Position numbers and translations under genes: made by a program. A stretch of 18,165 bases of DNA, taken from contig JAFWCS010000061.1 of NCBI GenBank assembly GCA_017534365.1, positions 1-18,165 on the forward strand, written 5' to 3'. Below are positions 6,295 to 13,317 of the stretch, piece after piece; the stretch's first letter is position 1, and each line of letters starts with the position of its first letter. The notes under the pieces were generated by a model. The model saw only the letters and a list, made by a program, of their open reading frames with translations, did no database searches and was not told where the DNA came from. The DNA is from Clostridia bacterium. GTDB lineage: Bacteria > Bacillota > Clostridia > Oscillospirales > Acutalibacteraceae.

Positions 6295-6337
6295 ATATCT
6301 GAAATACAGATATTGACTTTTATCTGTAATACAGATA
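6295..6337. promoter_or_regulatory. Twin palindromic operators in the XRE/TM2 divergent region
   Basis: Two near-identical palindromes: ATATCTGAAATACAGATAT (6295-6313) and TATCTGTAATACAGATA (6321-6337). The shared core is TATCTG-N5-CAGATA, with centres 25 bp apart. The first touches the -35 and the second covers the spacer and -10 of the TM2 promoter. Half-sites of this size and spacing fit a small XRE dimer, and the adjacent repressor is the obvious candidate. A promoter for the repressor gene itself was not resolved. Confidence 0.82.
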
Positions 6338-6341
6338 TAAT
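6313..6341 (+). promoter_or_regulatory. Sigma-A promoter of the TM2-domain gene
   Basis: TTGACT (6313-6318), a 17-base spacer and TATAAT (6336-6341). Transcription should begin near 6348, about 20 bases before the ATG at 6369, leaving room only for the ribosome site. Both hexamers overlap or touch the twin operators, so bound repressor would exclude RNA polymerase. Confidence 0.87.
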
Positions 6342-6368
6342 GAAAACAAAAAAGGAAAAGGGGCGCAA

Positions 6369-6839
6369 ATGATGACAAAAATTATCGCAATTACAAAAGA
6401 AGTCATAACGATCGGATATGACGACGGCAGCATGAAAGAGGTTCCGGCCGCTTCCGTCAATTTTGTGCCGCATGTCGGCGACGAAGTTGAGGTGTTCGAG
6501 TCGGCGGAGCGGATTCTCCTTTCCAAGGTGGAAAAGGCACAGCCGGTTCCGCCGGCGCAGCAGCCCGCACCGAATATCATCATCACAAACACGAATACCA
6601 ACAGCAACGTGAATGTCAACAAAAACGGAAACAGCATCGGCGGGCGCGGAAAGCCGAAAAATAAGATTGTTGCGATTCTGCTCTGCCTGCTTCTGGGTGT
6701 GTTCGGCGGGCACAAATTCTATGAGGGCAAGACGGGCATGGGAATCCTGTATCTCTTTACCGGCGGTCTGCTTCTCATCGGCGTCATCGTTGATTTTATC
6801 GCCTTGCTCGGGAAACCGAATCCGTATTACGTTCAATAA
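6369..6839 (+). CDS. TM2-domain membrane protein with Asn-rich linker
   Basis: A 156-residue protein in three parts. Residues 1-54 form a small beta-rich region (IIAITKEVITIGYDDGSMKE, VPHVGDEVEVFES) that I do not recognise. Residues 55-90 are a Pro/Ala/Gln then Asn-rich linker (NTNTNSNVNVNKNGN). Residues 97-148 are a TM2 domain: a helix starting KNKIVAILLCLLLGVFGGHKFY, the G-G-H-K-F-Y loop, EGKTGMGILYLFTGG and a second helix ending VIVDFIAL. TM2 domains are widespread in bacteria with no settled function. Two adjacent ATGs exist (6369, 6372) with AAGGGG upstream. It is transcribed divergently from an XRE gene and is very probably controlled through the operators at 6295-6337. It ends at a shared bidirectional terminator. 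Confidence 0.9.
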   Translation: MMTKIIAITKEVITIGYDDGSMKEVPAASVNFVPHVGDEVEVFESAERILLSKVEKAQPVPPAQQPAPNIIITNTNTNSNVNVNKNGNSIGGRGKPKNKIVAILLCLLLGVFGGHKFYEGKTGMGILYLFTGGLLLIGVIVDFIALLGKPNPYYVQ

Positions 6840-6841
6840 AA

Positions 6842-6887
6842 TAAAAAAAGAGCGCGATGCTTTTGAGAGCATCGCGCTCGCTGTTTT
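6842..6887. terminator. Bidirectional terminator between convergent genes
   Basis: A 12-bp perfect stem, GAGCGCGATGCT (6850-6861) with AGCATCGCGCTC (6868-6879), and a 6-base loop. An A-run at 6842-6849 gives a strong U-tract for transcripts from the right (phosphoesterase gene); GCTGTTTT after the stem serves transcripts from the left (TM2 gene). Confidence 0.9.
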
Positions 6888-6895
6888 ATCAGGTT

Positions 6896-8155
6896 TTACG
6901 CCACCAGGTTGGAGACGCCGAGCAGATTCGTCAGCTGCATCCAGACGTTGATCAGGCGGTATTCCAGCTCCGTCAGGAAGGAGAGGAAACGGTATCTGAG
7001 CATGAAGCCGGCGTCGTCGCCCATGACATCCTCATAGGTGTAAAACGCCGTTTCATAGGTCGTGGTGTCGCTTTCCTTCAGGTCGATCACGCGAATGCCG
7101 CGGTAGTCCGTCACGCCGTAGGCTGCGACGCCGCAGGTCGGCACGTTGATCCAGTCCATCGGGAACTCCGGATCGGCGTTCGGGATGATATAGTGGTTCG
7201 CGTGGTCGTGGCCGGAGACGCAGGCGATCACGCCGCCCTGCGCCTTCAGCGCGTCATATTCGCCGCCGTTGTCCTCGGAGCAGGCCGGGGCTTCGCCGAG
7301 CACGGAGCCTTCCTTCGCCGTCGCGGGCAGCTGATAATAAGTGCCGTGGTAATTATAGGTGTTGCCGAAGGGCTTGAAGGTCGTCTGCTCCAGGCTGTTG
7401 TAGATTTCCGGCATGATGATGTGCTGGAAGGTGATGGAGTTGACGTTGCCGAGCTTTTCGGAGGTGGTCCTGAACCAGTCGAGCTGCTTTTCGCGCACGT
7501 GGTCGTAGCCGCCGTTGCCGTCCGTGGCATAGGAGCCGGAGTCGAAGATCCAGAGGTTGAATTTCACCTCGTCGCTGCCGTCGCCGGAGCCGTAGATCGG
7601 CACGTTGTAGGTGCCGCAGTTTTCGAGCGCCTCCGTGTAGTGGACGCCGTCCACCCACAGATCCTCATCGATCGAAAGGTTGCAGGCATATTCGCTCATG
7701 ACCTTCATCTGGTCTTCTTTTACGTAGTTGTTGCTCTGGTCGTCGTGGTTGCCGAAGGTGATCGCCACCGGCGCGCCGTAGCCGTCGTCATACATTTCCT
7801 GCAGCATGTCCATCACGTCGCGCAGGCCTTGCTCGCCGCCTTCGGGATTCCCGGTCCAGGAGCCGTAGATATTGTCGCCGGTCAGGACGATGATATCCGG
7901 CTGCTGCTGCTTGACCGTGGTCTGGATGAACTGCTTCGTGATCGGGGAGAGGGTTTTGCCGTCCTGAATATCCGGCAGCAGGAGAATGCGGAAGCGGCCG
8001 TTCTCGTCAAACTGCAGATGCGCGGCCTCGGCGGGGGTCAGATTCGCTTCGCCGGCCGTGGGTTCAGCGTCCGCGGCGGTGACGCCGGGCAGGCAGACCG
8101 CAAACAGCAGCAGGGTCGCCAGCAGAGCGGCAAGGATCTTTTTGGATTGTTTCAT
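6896..8155 (-). CDS. Secreted calcineurin-like metallophosphoesterase
   Basis: A 419-residue protein with a signal peptide (MKQSKKILAALLATLLLFAV, cleavage probably near TAADA at about 30). Metallophosphoesterase motifs follow in order: DIQD (D62), LTGDNI (D94, N95), FGNHDD (N136, H137), FQHI (H245) and SGHDHANH (H316, H318). These would bind a two-metal centre. The first motif is D-x-Q rather than the common D-x-H, as in some Dcr2/purple-acid-phosphatase-like branches. The substrate, probably a phosphomonoester or diester outside the cell, cannot be told from the sequence. AAGGAG stands 8 bases before the ATG. It has its own promoter (8189-8217) and terminator, so it seems to be a single-gene unit. 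The C-terminal segment (about 388-419) is helical and moderately hydrophobic; whether it anchors the protein is unclear. Confidence 0.9.
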   Translation of the reverse strand: MKQSKKILAALLATLLLFAVCLPGVTAADAEPTAGEANLTPAEAAHLQFDENGRFRILLLPDIQDGKTLSPITKQFIQTTVKQQQPDIIVLTGDNIYGSWTGNPEGGEQGLRDVMDMLQEMYDDGYGAPVAITFGNHDDQSNNYVKEDQMKVMSEYACNLSIDEDLWVDGVHYTEALENCGTYNVPIYGSGDGSDEVKFNLWIFDSGSYATDGNGGYDHVREKQLDWFRTTSEKLGNVNSITFQHIIMPEIYNSLEQTTFKPFGNTYNYHGTYYQLPATAKEGSVLGEAPACSEDNGGEYDALKAQGGVIACVSGHDHANHYIIPNADPEFPMDWINVPTCGVAAYGVTDYRGIRVIDLKESDTTTYETAFYTYEDVMGDDAGFMLRYRFLSFLTELEYRLINVWMQLTNLLGVSNLVA

Positions 8156-8188
8156 ATTCGAAGCTCCTTTTCATTATATTATAGATGG

Positions 8189-8217
8189 ATTCTACCACGC
8201 ATCGCCGAAAAAAACAA
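8189..8217 (-). promoter_or_regulatory. Promoter of the phosphoesterase gene
   Basis: On the minus strand TTGTTT (8217-8212), a 17-base spacer and TAGAAT (8194-8189). A second -10-like TATAAT lies closer to the gene at 8183-8178, but its -35 position reads GGCGAT. Either could be used. Both lie in the 74 bases between the U32 stop and this gene's start. Confidence 0.6.
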
Positions 8218-8229
8218 CGGACGATGTCG

Positions 8230-10275
8230 TTATTCCACGCCTTTGAAATACAGGCCGCGGGTGAAGACAGCGGGCGGCGGGGTCGGGACCCGACAGGCGC
8301 GCACGGCGGCTGCGGCTTCGTCGGCGGATTCCACGGTGCAGTAGACCAGATAATAATCGAGATTGCGCACGTTCGCCAGCCGGTCGGAGAGCCAGAGCGG
8401 GCGGGAATTGAGTACCTGACTGCAGCCGTCGCCGCAAACGACCGGGAAGGAGACGCCCATGCGGTCGGTCAGCACGCTTTCCCCGCCGCAGGCGGCGCAG
8501 TCGAGCTTCGTGCGGACCGGGCAGTTGCGCGTGAGCATCAGCGGCAGGCGGCCGTAAACCAGCAGACCGCGCGGCAGATCGCCGCCGATTGCCTGCGCGG
8601 CAGCCAGCGTCAGCTCACAGGAGAGCAGGCAGTCTGTCGCGCCCAGATGCGCCGCTTCCTCCACGGCGAGCGTGTTGTAAAGATTCATGCCGAAGCCGCA
8701 GGAGAAGGGGAGCCCCGCCTTTTTGGCGATGGCAACGCCGTCCGGATTGGAGGCCACGGCCAGCGCCAGCCCGGCCCCGCGCAGGATGCGCAGGCGTTCG
8801 GCAAAGCGGCCGGCGTTGGAGAATACCCCGGCGGGGAGCTCCGCGGCGGTTTCAATGCCCTGCGCCGCCAGCCGCGCGACGGTGTCCGGCGCGGCGGAAA
8901 GGGGCAGGATCACGCGGTGCACCTGCGAAAGATCGGCGGGCAGCTGCGCTTCCGAGCGCACCCGCAGATGGATCGCGGGCGGTTCGGCGATGTGCCGCGC
9001 GAACGAAAACGACGGCGCGGGGGCGATGGGCTTCGGCGGCGGCAGCAGCGCCGCTTCCAGCTGCGTGAGAGCGTCGCGCCGCAGGGCGTTCAACGCCCCG
9101 GCGGAGAGGAACAGACCGGGATCCAGCCGGATCTGAATCGAATCGGCAAAGAACGGGGTGCCCCCGCATTTCGAAAGCTGCGTGCGCAGGGTCTCCTCCG
9201 TGAGCGCTTTTGTCTGCGCCGGCGCGGGCAGATCGCCCGTAACGGTGACGGCAGCGCCGCCGGCTTCCGCCGTGAGCGCGGCGGGCTGCGCCGCCCGCAC
9301 GGTGCAGGTAAATTGAACCGGCCGGCCCGGCGGCTCCTTGGCATACAGCGCGCGCAGGGAAGCGAGCACCGGTGCGGCGGACGTGACGTCGTCCTTTTCC
9401 CGCGTGCCGAACATGGCCGGTCCGCGGCGGTCGCGATAATAGCCGTCCGTGAAGCCCGAGCGGGAAAAAACGGCGCGCAGCGCCCCGGAAACCTCCGGGT
9501 CGGGCGTGCCGGCCAGCGCGTTTTTGCAGGCGGTGACTGCGGCGGCAACGTATTCCGGGCGCTTCATGCGTCCTTCGATTTTGAAAGAAGTGACCCCTGC
9601 CTCCAGCAGCGCCGGCAGTTCCTCCACCAGCGAAAGATCCTTCAGGCTCAGCGCGTGCCCCTGCCCGCCGTTGACGCCGAAGGGCAGACGGCAGGGCTGG
9701 GCGCACAGGCCGCGGTTGCCGCTGCGCCCGCCGAGCACGGCGCTCATCAGGCATTGGCCGGAAACGCACATGCAAAGCGCCCCGTGCACGAAGCATTCCA
9801 GCGCGCAGGTCGTTTCGCTGCGCACGGCGCGGATTTCCGCGGCGGTCAGCTCCCGGGGCAGCACGGCCTGCGTGAAGCCGAGCCCCTCCAGCAGGCGGAT
9901 CCCGCCGCCGGTCTGCACGCTCATCTGGGTGGAGGCGTGCAGGGGCATAGAAGAACAGACCCGTCGCGCAAGGGCGGCGAGTCCGAGATCCTGCACGATC
10001 AGCGCGTCGACAGCGGCGTCGCAGGCGCTTTGCAGGGCGGCGTATGCGGTTGGCAGCTCGGCGTCGCCGACCAGCGTGTTGAGCGTGAGATAGACCTTCA
10101 CGCCGCGCGCGTGGCAGTCGGCAACGACGGCTTTCAGTTCTTCATCCGTAAAATTTGCAGCGTTGCGGCGGGCGTTGAGCACTTTGCCGCCGAGATAGAC
10201 GGCGTTTGCGCCGCAGCGCACGGCGGCAGTGACAGCCTCCGGGCTGCCTGCAGGCGCGAGAATCTCAGGCTGCAT
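8230..10275 (-). CDS. U32-family (DUF3656) protein, likely Fe-S RNA hydroxylase
   Basis: A 681-residue protein opening EILAPAGSPEAVTAAVRCGA, the standard start of the U32 family. The family signature E-x-F-x2-G-[SA]-L-C-x4-G-x-C-x-M-S is intact at residues 160-178, followed by GLCAQPCR. C168, C175, C191 and C195 match the [4Fe-4S]-binding cysteines of TrhP/RlhA. Those E. coli relatives hydroxylate tRNA uridine 34 or 23S rRNA C2501 in a prephenate-dependent manner, although the family was first named as a collagenase-like peptidase. The long middle and C-terminal part (about 330-680), with its own CPVRTKLDCAACGG cluster, marks the long form common in clostridia. Its ATG overlaps the zapA stop by one base (TGATG), indicating translational coupling. 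The exact RNA target is not predictable here. Confidence 0.92.
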   Translation of the reverse strand: MQPEILAPAGSPEAVTAAVRCGANAVYLGGKVLNARRNAANFTDEELKAVVADCHARGVKVYLTLNTLVGDAELPTAYAALQSACDAAVDALIVQDLGLAALARRVCSSMPLHASTQMSVQTGGGIRLLEGLGFTQAVLPRELTAAEIRAVRSETTCALECFVHGALCMCVSGQCLMSAVLGGRSGNRGLCAQPCRLPFGVNGGQGHALSLKDLSLVEELPALLEAGVTSFKIEGRMKRPEYVAAAVTACKNALAGTPDPEVSGALRAVFSRSGFTDGYYRDRRGPAMFGTREKDDVTSAAPVLASLRALYAKEPPGRPVQFTCTVRAAQPAALTAEAGGAAVTVTGDLPAPAQTKALTEETLRTQLSKCGGTPFFADSIQIRLDPGLFLSAGALNALRRDALTQLEAALLPPPKPIAPAPSFSFARHIAEPPAIHLRVRSEAQLPADLSQVHRVILPLSAAPDTVARLAAQGIETAAELPAGVFSNAGRFAERLRILRGAGLALAVASNPDGVAIAKKAGLPFSCGFGMNLYNTLAVEEAAHLGATDCLLSCELTLAAAQAIGGDLPRGLLVYGRLPLMLTRNCPVRTKLDCAACGGESVLTDRMGVSFPVVCGDGCSQVLNSRPLWLSDRLANVRNLDYYLVYCTVESADEAAAAVRACRVPTPPPAVFTRGLYFKGVE

Positions 10276-10610
10276 CAGCGGCCGGATTTCAGCGCGGCCA
10301 GCTCCTTGGCCAGGCGCTCCGCCTCCCGCTTGGAGATCTCGGCGTCGGTGCGCGCCCGCGCCGCATCCTCCAGATATTCCTGAATCTGCGAGCGAAGGTG
10401 ATCGCCGGTCTCGGCGGATTTTTTGGCCAGATCGGCGTATTCCAGCGCGGTGACGATGGCGGCCTGCGTCACGGAAATGCGGCTGCTTTCGCGCATGAGG
10501 CCGCTGATCTTTTCATCCAGCTCCGCCGCGAGCGCTTCCACGTAATCCGGCGCGTCGTCGGTGCCGATGATATATTCGTCGCCTGCGATCATCAGTCTGA
10601 GTTTTTCCAT
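10275..10610 (-). CDS. zapA: Cell division protein ZapA-like
   Basis: A 111-residue protein with the ZapA layout: a short beta-rich head (LRLMIAGDEYIIGTDDAPDY), a helix with KISGLMRESSRIS, ALEYADLAKK, and a long charged coiled coil from about 65 to 108. ZapA dimers and tetramers bundle FtsZ protofilaments at the division septum. AGGAGG lies 7 bases before the ATG. The stop codon overlaps the start of the U32 gene by one base, and zapA followed by a U32 gene is a familiar clostridial arrangement. The sequence is short and weakly conserved, so the call rests on length, layout and neighbour together. Confidence 0.87.
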   Translation of the reverse strand: MEKLRLMIAGDEYIIGTDDAPDYVEALAAELDEKISGLMRESSRISVTQAAIVTALEYADLAKKSAETGDHLRSQIQEYLEDAARARTDAEISKREAERLAKELAALKSGR

Positions 10611-10667
10611 CGTGAATCCTCCTGTTTGGTCGAATTCTTTTGCCCTTGCGGCGTTGTTCCTGTTCCT

Positions 10668-10676
10668 ATTGTATCA
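10668..10676 (-). promoter_or_regulatory. Extended -10 promoter candidate for zapA-U32
   Basis: On the minus strand TGATACAAT (10676-10668) is an extended -10 (TG, one base, TACAAT) with only a poor -35 (TTTCTT at 10696-10691). It lies 58 bases before the zapA start. A 12-bp AT palindrome, ATTTTTAAAAAT, stands nearby at 10700-10711, just after the stop of the upstream glycosidase gene; no convincing terminator for that gene was found. Confidence 0.5.
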
Positions 10677-10715
10677 CATTTTCTTTGCGGAAGAAAGAGA
10701 TTTTTAAAAATAATT

Positions 10716-13241
10716 TCAACTGCAGACAGGCCGCAGCGTTACGCTGTAAACATGCGGGATCTCCGCCGGCTGCCCGTTGAAGCGGTGCAGCCCGTCGTTC
10801 GTGAGGGTCACGACGTTTTCGCCGGCCGTCAGCGTCAGATTGCAGGTCGCGGTTTTCACCGTCTGCCAGCTGCTCGTGTTGCGGCACCAGAGGTCCTGCG
10901 GCGCGCCGCCGTTGACCGTGACGGTCAGATATTGCTCGATCAGATCGACGTTGTAGCTGTGAACGCCGCCCTCCGCGTTGTTGGCGTAGGCGACGGTCAT
11001 GCGGTAGTCGCCGTTCGCCGGAGCGTCGACCGTGAACGCGCCTGCGCCGCCCTCGGAGGAAATGCCGGTCAGATAGACGCCGCGTTCGTTTTCCGCAAGC
11101 CTTGCCGGCGCGGTCAGCGTCAGTTCGGCGGGCAGGATGGTTTGCTGCGCGCCCTGCGCGGCGGTCGGGACGACCGTGCAGGTCAGACCGTCGCCCTGCA
11201 GCAGGAGCAGATTCAGCCCGCGCCGCAGCGCGACCGTCGCCGTGCCGTCGTTTGCCGTCTGCCCGCGCGCGCCGTCGATCGTGAACGCGCAGGCGCGGTC
11301 CGCCGTCAGCGCATAGAAGCCGTCGTCCGGGGCCACGGCCAGAAAAGCCGTCGTGCCGGGTGCGGTGCGGTCGGCGTCAGGCAGCAGCGTCAGCGGCGCA
11401 TGCTCCCGGTGCGGCGTGAGGATCAGACTGTCGACCACGAAGGTGCCGTCCTTGTGCGCGAGCGTCAGCGTGTGCGTGCCGGCGCGCAGGGCTTTCGTCA
11501 CCGTCAGCGTATCGGTATATTCGCTGCGGATCGTATTCGGCAGCGTCAGCACGGACGTTTCGCCGTCGATCGTCAGCAGCGCCGCGCCGTCGACGCGGTC
11601 CGCCGGCGTGCGGCCGTCGTTGGCCTTGCCGTAGATGAATTTCAGATCGTAGGTATTTTCGTCGGTGTGAAACCTGATCGTGACGCTGTCGCCGTCGCGC
11701 TCCAGCCCGCCGACCATGCCGGCTGTTTCGCCGGTGGTGGCGTAGGCGCTGTCATAGGTGTAGCAGCCGCCGGCGCGTTCGCCGGTTTCGAATTCGACGC
11801 GCTGCGGCCGCGCGTTGCCGCGGATCGCCGGCGCGCCGGTATCGGGCGTGACCGTGACGTGATAGACGGCGGTCGGATCGGGCTCTGACAGTTGGATCTT
11901 CAGCCGTCCGGCAAAGGGCTGCGCCGTGTATTCCTCCAGCAGGACCGGCGCATGGACCGCGCCGCTGAGCCCTTCAAACATCACGTATTCGATCCGCACG
12001 CGGACCTTGCTGCCGAGGTTCGTTCTGTTCAGATGCGTCAGCTGCACGCAGGCCTCTTCGACCTCGCCGCCGGCGATCACGTCGATCCGGTCGCGCGCGT
12101 CATTCAGCGCTGCCATCCCCGTGATCCCGCGCTGATGGAAGCGCTTGAAGCCGTATTTGATCGTGTTTTCGAAATCCGCGTGCGTCACGTCCAGCACGTC
12201 GGCGCGCAGCCGATGCCCTTCGAGATCGGCATACCAGCGATAGAGCCACCAGTTGCTGTTGGGCACGGTTGCGTCTGCCGCCGTGTCGCAGAGATTGTTG
12301 GCAAGGCGCCAATAGGCCGCGTTTGTGTATACGCCGGTCGTTTCGGCCGCCACGATATAGTTGAGCATTTTCGCCGGCGCGCCGCATTCCTCCATCGTGC
12401 CGATCTCCGTGACGATGATCGGCAGCGGATCGAGGCCGAGCGCCTGCTCCGTTGCCCGGTAATCGTCGTAATGATCCTGCCAGTAGTAGGTGGAATCCGC
12501 CGCCAGCTCATGATAGATCATCACGTCCGGCAGGCAGGCGTGCGCCTTGCAGTAGGCGAGGAAGGCGCGGATATTCGCGCTGTCGTAGACACAGTTGCCC
12601 GGACCGCCGATGCGGGCCTCCGGCACGATCGAGCGCACGAAGCGGAAGGTTTCCTCCCACGCGGCGTAAAAGCGTTCCTTCGCGGCGTCGTCAAACATCA
12701 GCCAGTCGGGGTTTTCTGCATTCGGCGTGCCGAACCAGACGCCGTTGTCCATTTCGTTGAAAAGGCAATAGACCAGCCGGTCGGCATAGGGCGTCTGCCC
12801 GAGCTGCCGGACTGTTTCCGCAATGCGGGGCAGATAGTCCTCGCGCACATAGGCGGCGCTGTCATAATCGCCGGCCTTGCGCAGGGCGCGGATATTGCCC
12901 TCGTCATAATACCAGGTGCTGTAAACGTCGTTGAGATAGACGGTGATATAGTCGCAGCTGTCCAGATTCGGCGCGACCTCGTCCACGTCGCCGATCGGGT
13001 GCTGCAGGCCGCCGAGCACCTTCTGCGAAACGCTGGCAAGGTCGAGGCTCTCGACCATCAGCGGGTCGGGAACACCGGCCTGCGCCAGCCCGTAGAGGAA
13101 GCCGGAGGCGCGGTTCGTCACCGGCGCGACCGGCGCGTCGGCGTCGATCTTCAGCGTCGGGCAAAAGCCATAGACCAGCCCGGGCAGCGCCAGCTGCAGC
13201 GCCGTCCAGAGCCCGAGCAGCAGAGAGAATAAGCGGGTCAA
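10716..13241 (-). CDS. Secreted clan GH-A glycosidase (GH39-like) with CBM-like modules
   Basis: Starting from TTG at 13241 the protein has 841 residues: a signal peptide (about 1-25), a probable (beta/alpha)8 barrel (about 26-370) and a C-terminal half of beta-rich modules. In the barrel LVYCLFNEMDNG gives an Asn-Glu acid/base (E163) and PIIVTEIGTMEE the likely nucleophile (E279), the clan GH-A pattern; the overall look is nearest to GH39. Two carbohydrate-binding-like jellyrolls follow, about 481-610 (VEFETGERAGG, YDLKFIYGKANDG) and about 706-835 (GDYRMTVAYANNAEGG, TLTAGENVVTLTNDG), similar to CBM35/CBM6. It follows a GH127 gene, so a substrate containing L-arabinose or hydroxyproline-linked arabinose is plausible. 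Family membership is not certain; GH39 could be a relative only. Confidence 0.75.
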   Translation of the reverse strand: MTRLFSLLLGLWTALQLALPGLVYGFCPTLKIDADAPVAPVTNRASGFLYGLAQAGVPDPLMVESLDLASVSQKVLGGLQHPIGDVDEVAPNLDSCDYITVYLNDVYSTWYYDEGNIRALRKAGDYDSAAYVREDYLPRIAETVRQLGQTPYADRLVYCLFNEMDNGVWFGTPNAENPDWLMFDDAAKERFYAAWEETFRFVRSIVPEARIGGPGNCVYDSANIRAFLAYCKAHACLPDVMIYHELAADSTYYWQDHYDDYRATEQALGLDPLPIIVTEIGTMEECGAPAKMLNYIVAAETTGVYTNAAYWRLANNLCDTAADATVPNSNWWLYRWYADLEGHRLRADVLDVTHADFENTIKYGFKRFHQRGITGMAALNDARDRIDVIAGGEVEEACVQLTHLNRTNLGSKVRVRIEYVMFEGLSGAVHAPVLLEEYTAQPFAGRLKIQLSEPDPTAVYHVTVTPDTGAPAIRGNARPQRVEFETGERAGGCYTYDSAYATTGETAGMVGGLERDGDSVTIRFHTDENTYDLKFIYGKANDGRTPADRVDGAALLTIDGETSVLTLPNTIRSEYTDTLTVTKALRAGTHTLTLAHKDGTFVVDSLILTPHREHAPLTLLPDADRTAPGTTAFLAVAPDDGFYALTADRACAFTIDGARGQTANDGTATVALRRGLNLLLLQGDGLTCTVVPTAAQGAQQTILPAELTLTAPARLAENERGVYLTGISSEGGAGAFTVDAPANGDYRMTVAYANNAEGGVHSYNVDLIEQYLTVTVNGGAPQDLWCRNTSSWQTVKTATCNLTLTAGENVVTLTNDGLHRFNGQPAEIPHVYSVTLRPVCS

Positions 13242-13256
13242 CGGAATCGCTCCTTT
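13241..13256 (-). promoter_or_regulatory. Ribosome binding site that sets a TTG start for the GH39-like gene
   Basis: On the minus strand AAGGAG (13255-13250) is followed after 8 bases by TTG (13241-13239), opening M-T-R-L-F-S-L-L-L-G, a clean signal peptide. The in-frame ATG at 13259 lies before this Shine-Dalgarno sequence and has none of its own at a proper distance. Translation therefore likely begins at TTG. Confidence 0.72.
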
Positions 13257-13271
13257 CATCTTCCGTCTGCG

Positions 13272-13310
13272 GGAGAAAAAGCAAACGCCGATGCAGGGAT
13301 CGGCGTTGCG
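13272..13310 (-). terminator. Terminator-like hairpin between GH127 and GH39-like genes
   Basis: AACGCCGAT (13284-13292) and ATCGGCGTT (13299-13307) form a 9-bp perfect stem with a 6-base loop. Read on the minus strand it is followed by TGCTTTTTC, a usable U-tract. It lies just after the GH127 stop and before the GH39-like start, so it may end or attenuate the upstream transcript. No promoter was found in the short space after it. Confidence 0.65.
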
Positions 13311-13317
13311 TGGTTTC

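Noticed and set aside
8185..10383. 732-codon open frame on the plus strand over the U32 and zapA genes
   Set aside because: It is longer than the real gene but lacks domains and a ribosome site; the minus strand carries the full U32 signature and a coupled zapA.
10697..10715. ATTTTTAAAAAT palindrome as terminator of the GH39-like gene
   Set aside because: The stem is purely A-T and would be too weak; it was noted with the nearby promoter but not called as a terminator.
11892..13232. Open frames antisense to the GH39-like, GH127 and glnS genes (also 13618-15126 and 16177-17643)
   Set aside because: They are shadows caused by GC-rich codon use; the minus-strand proteins have clear catalytic motifs.
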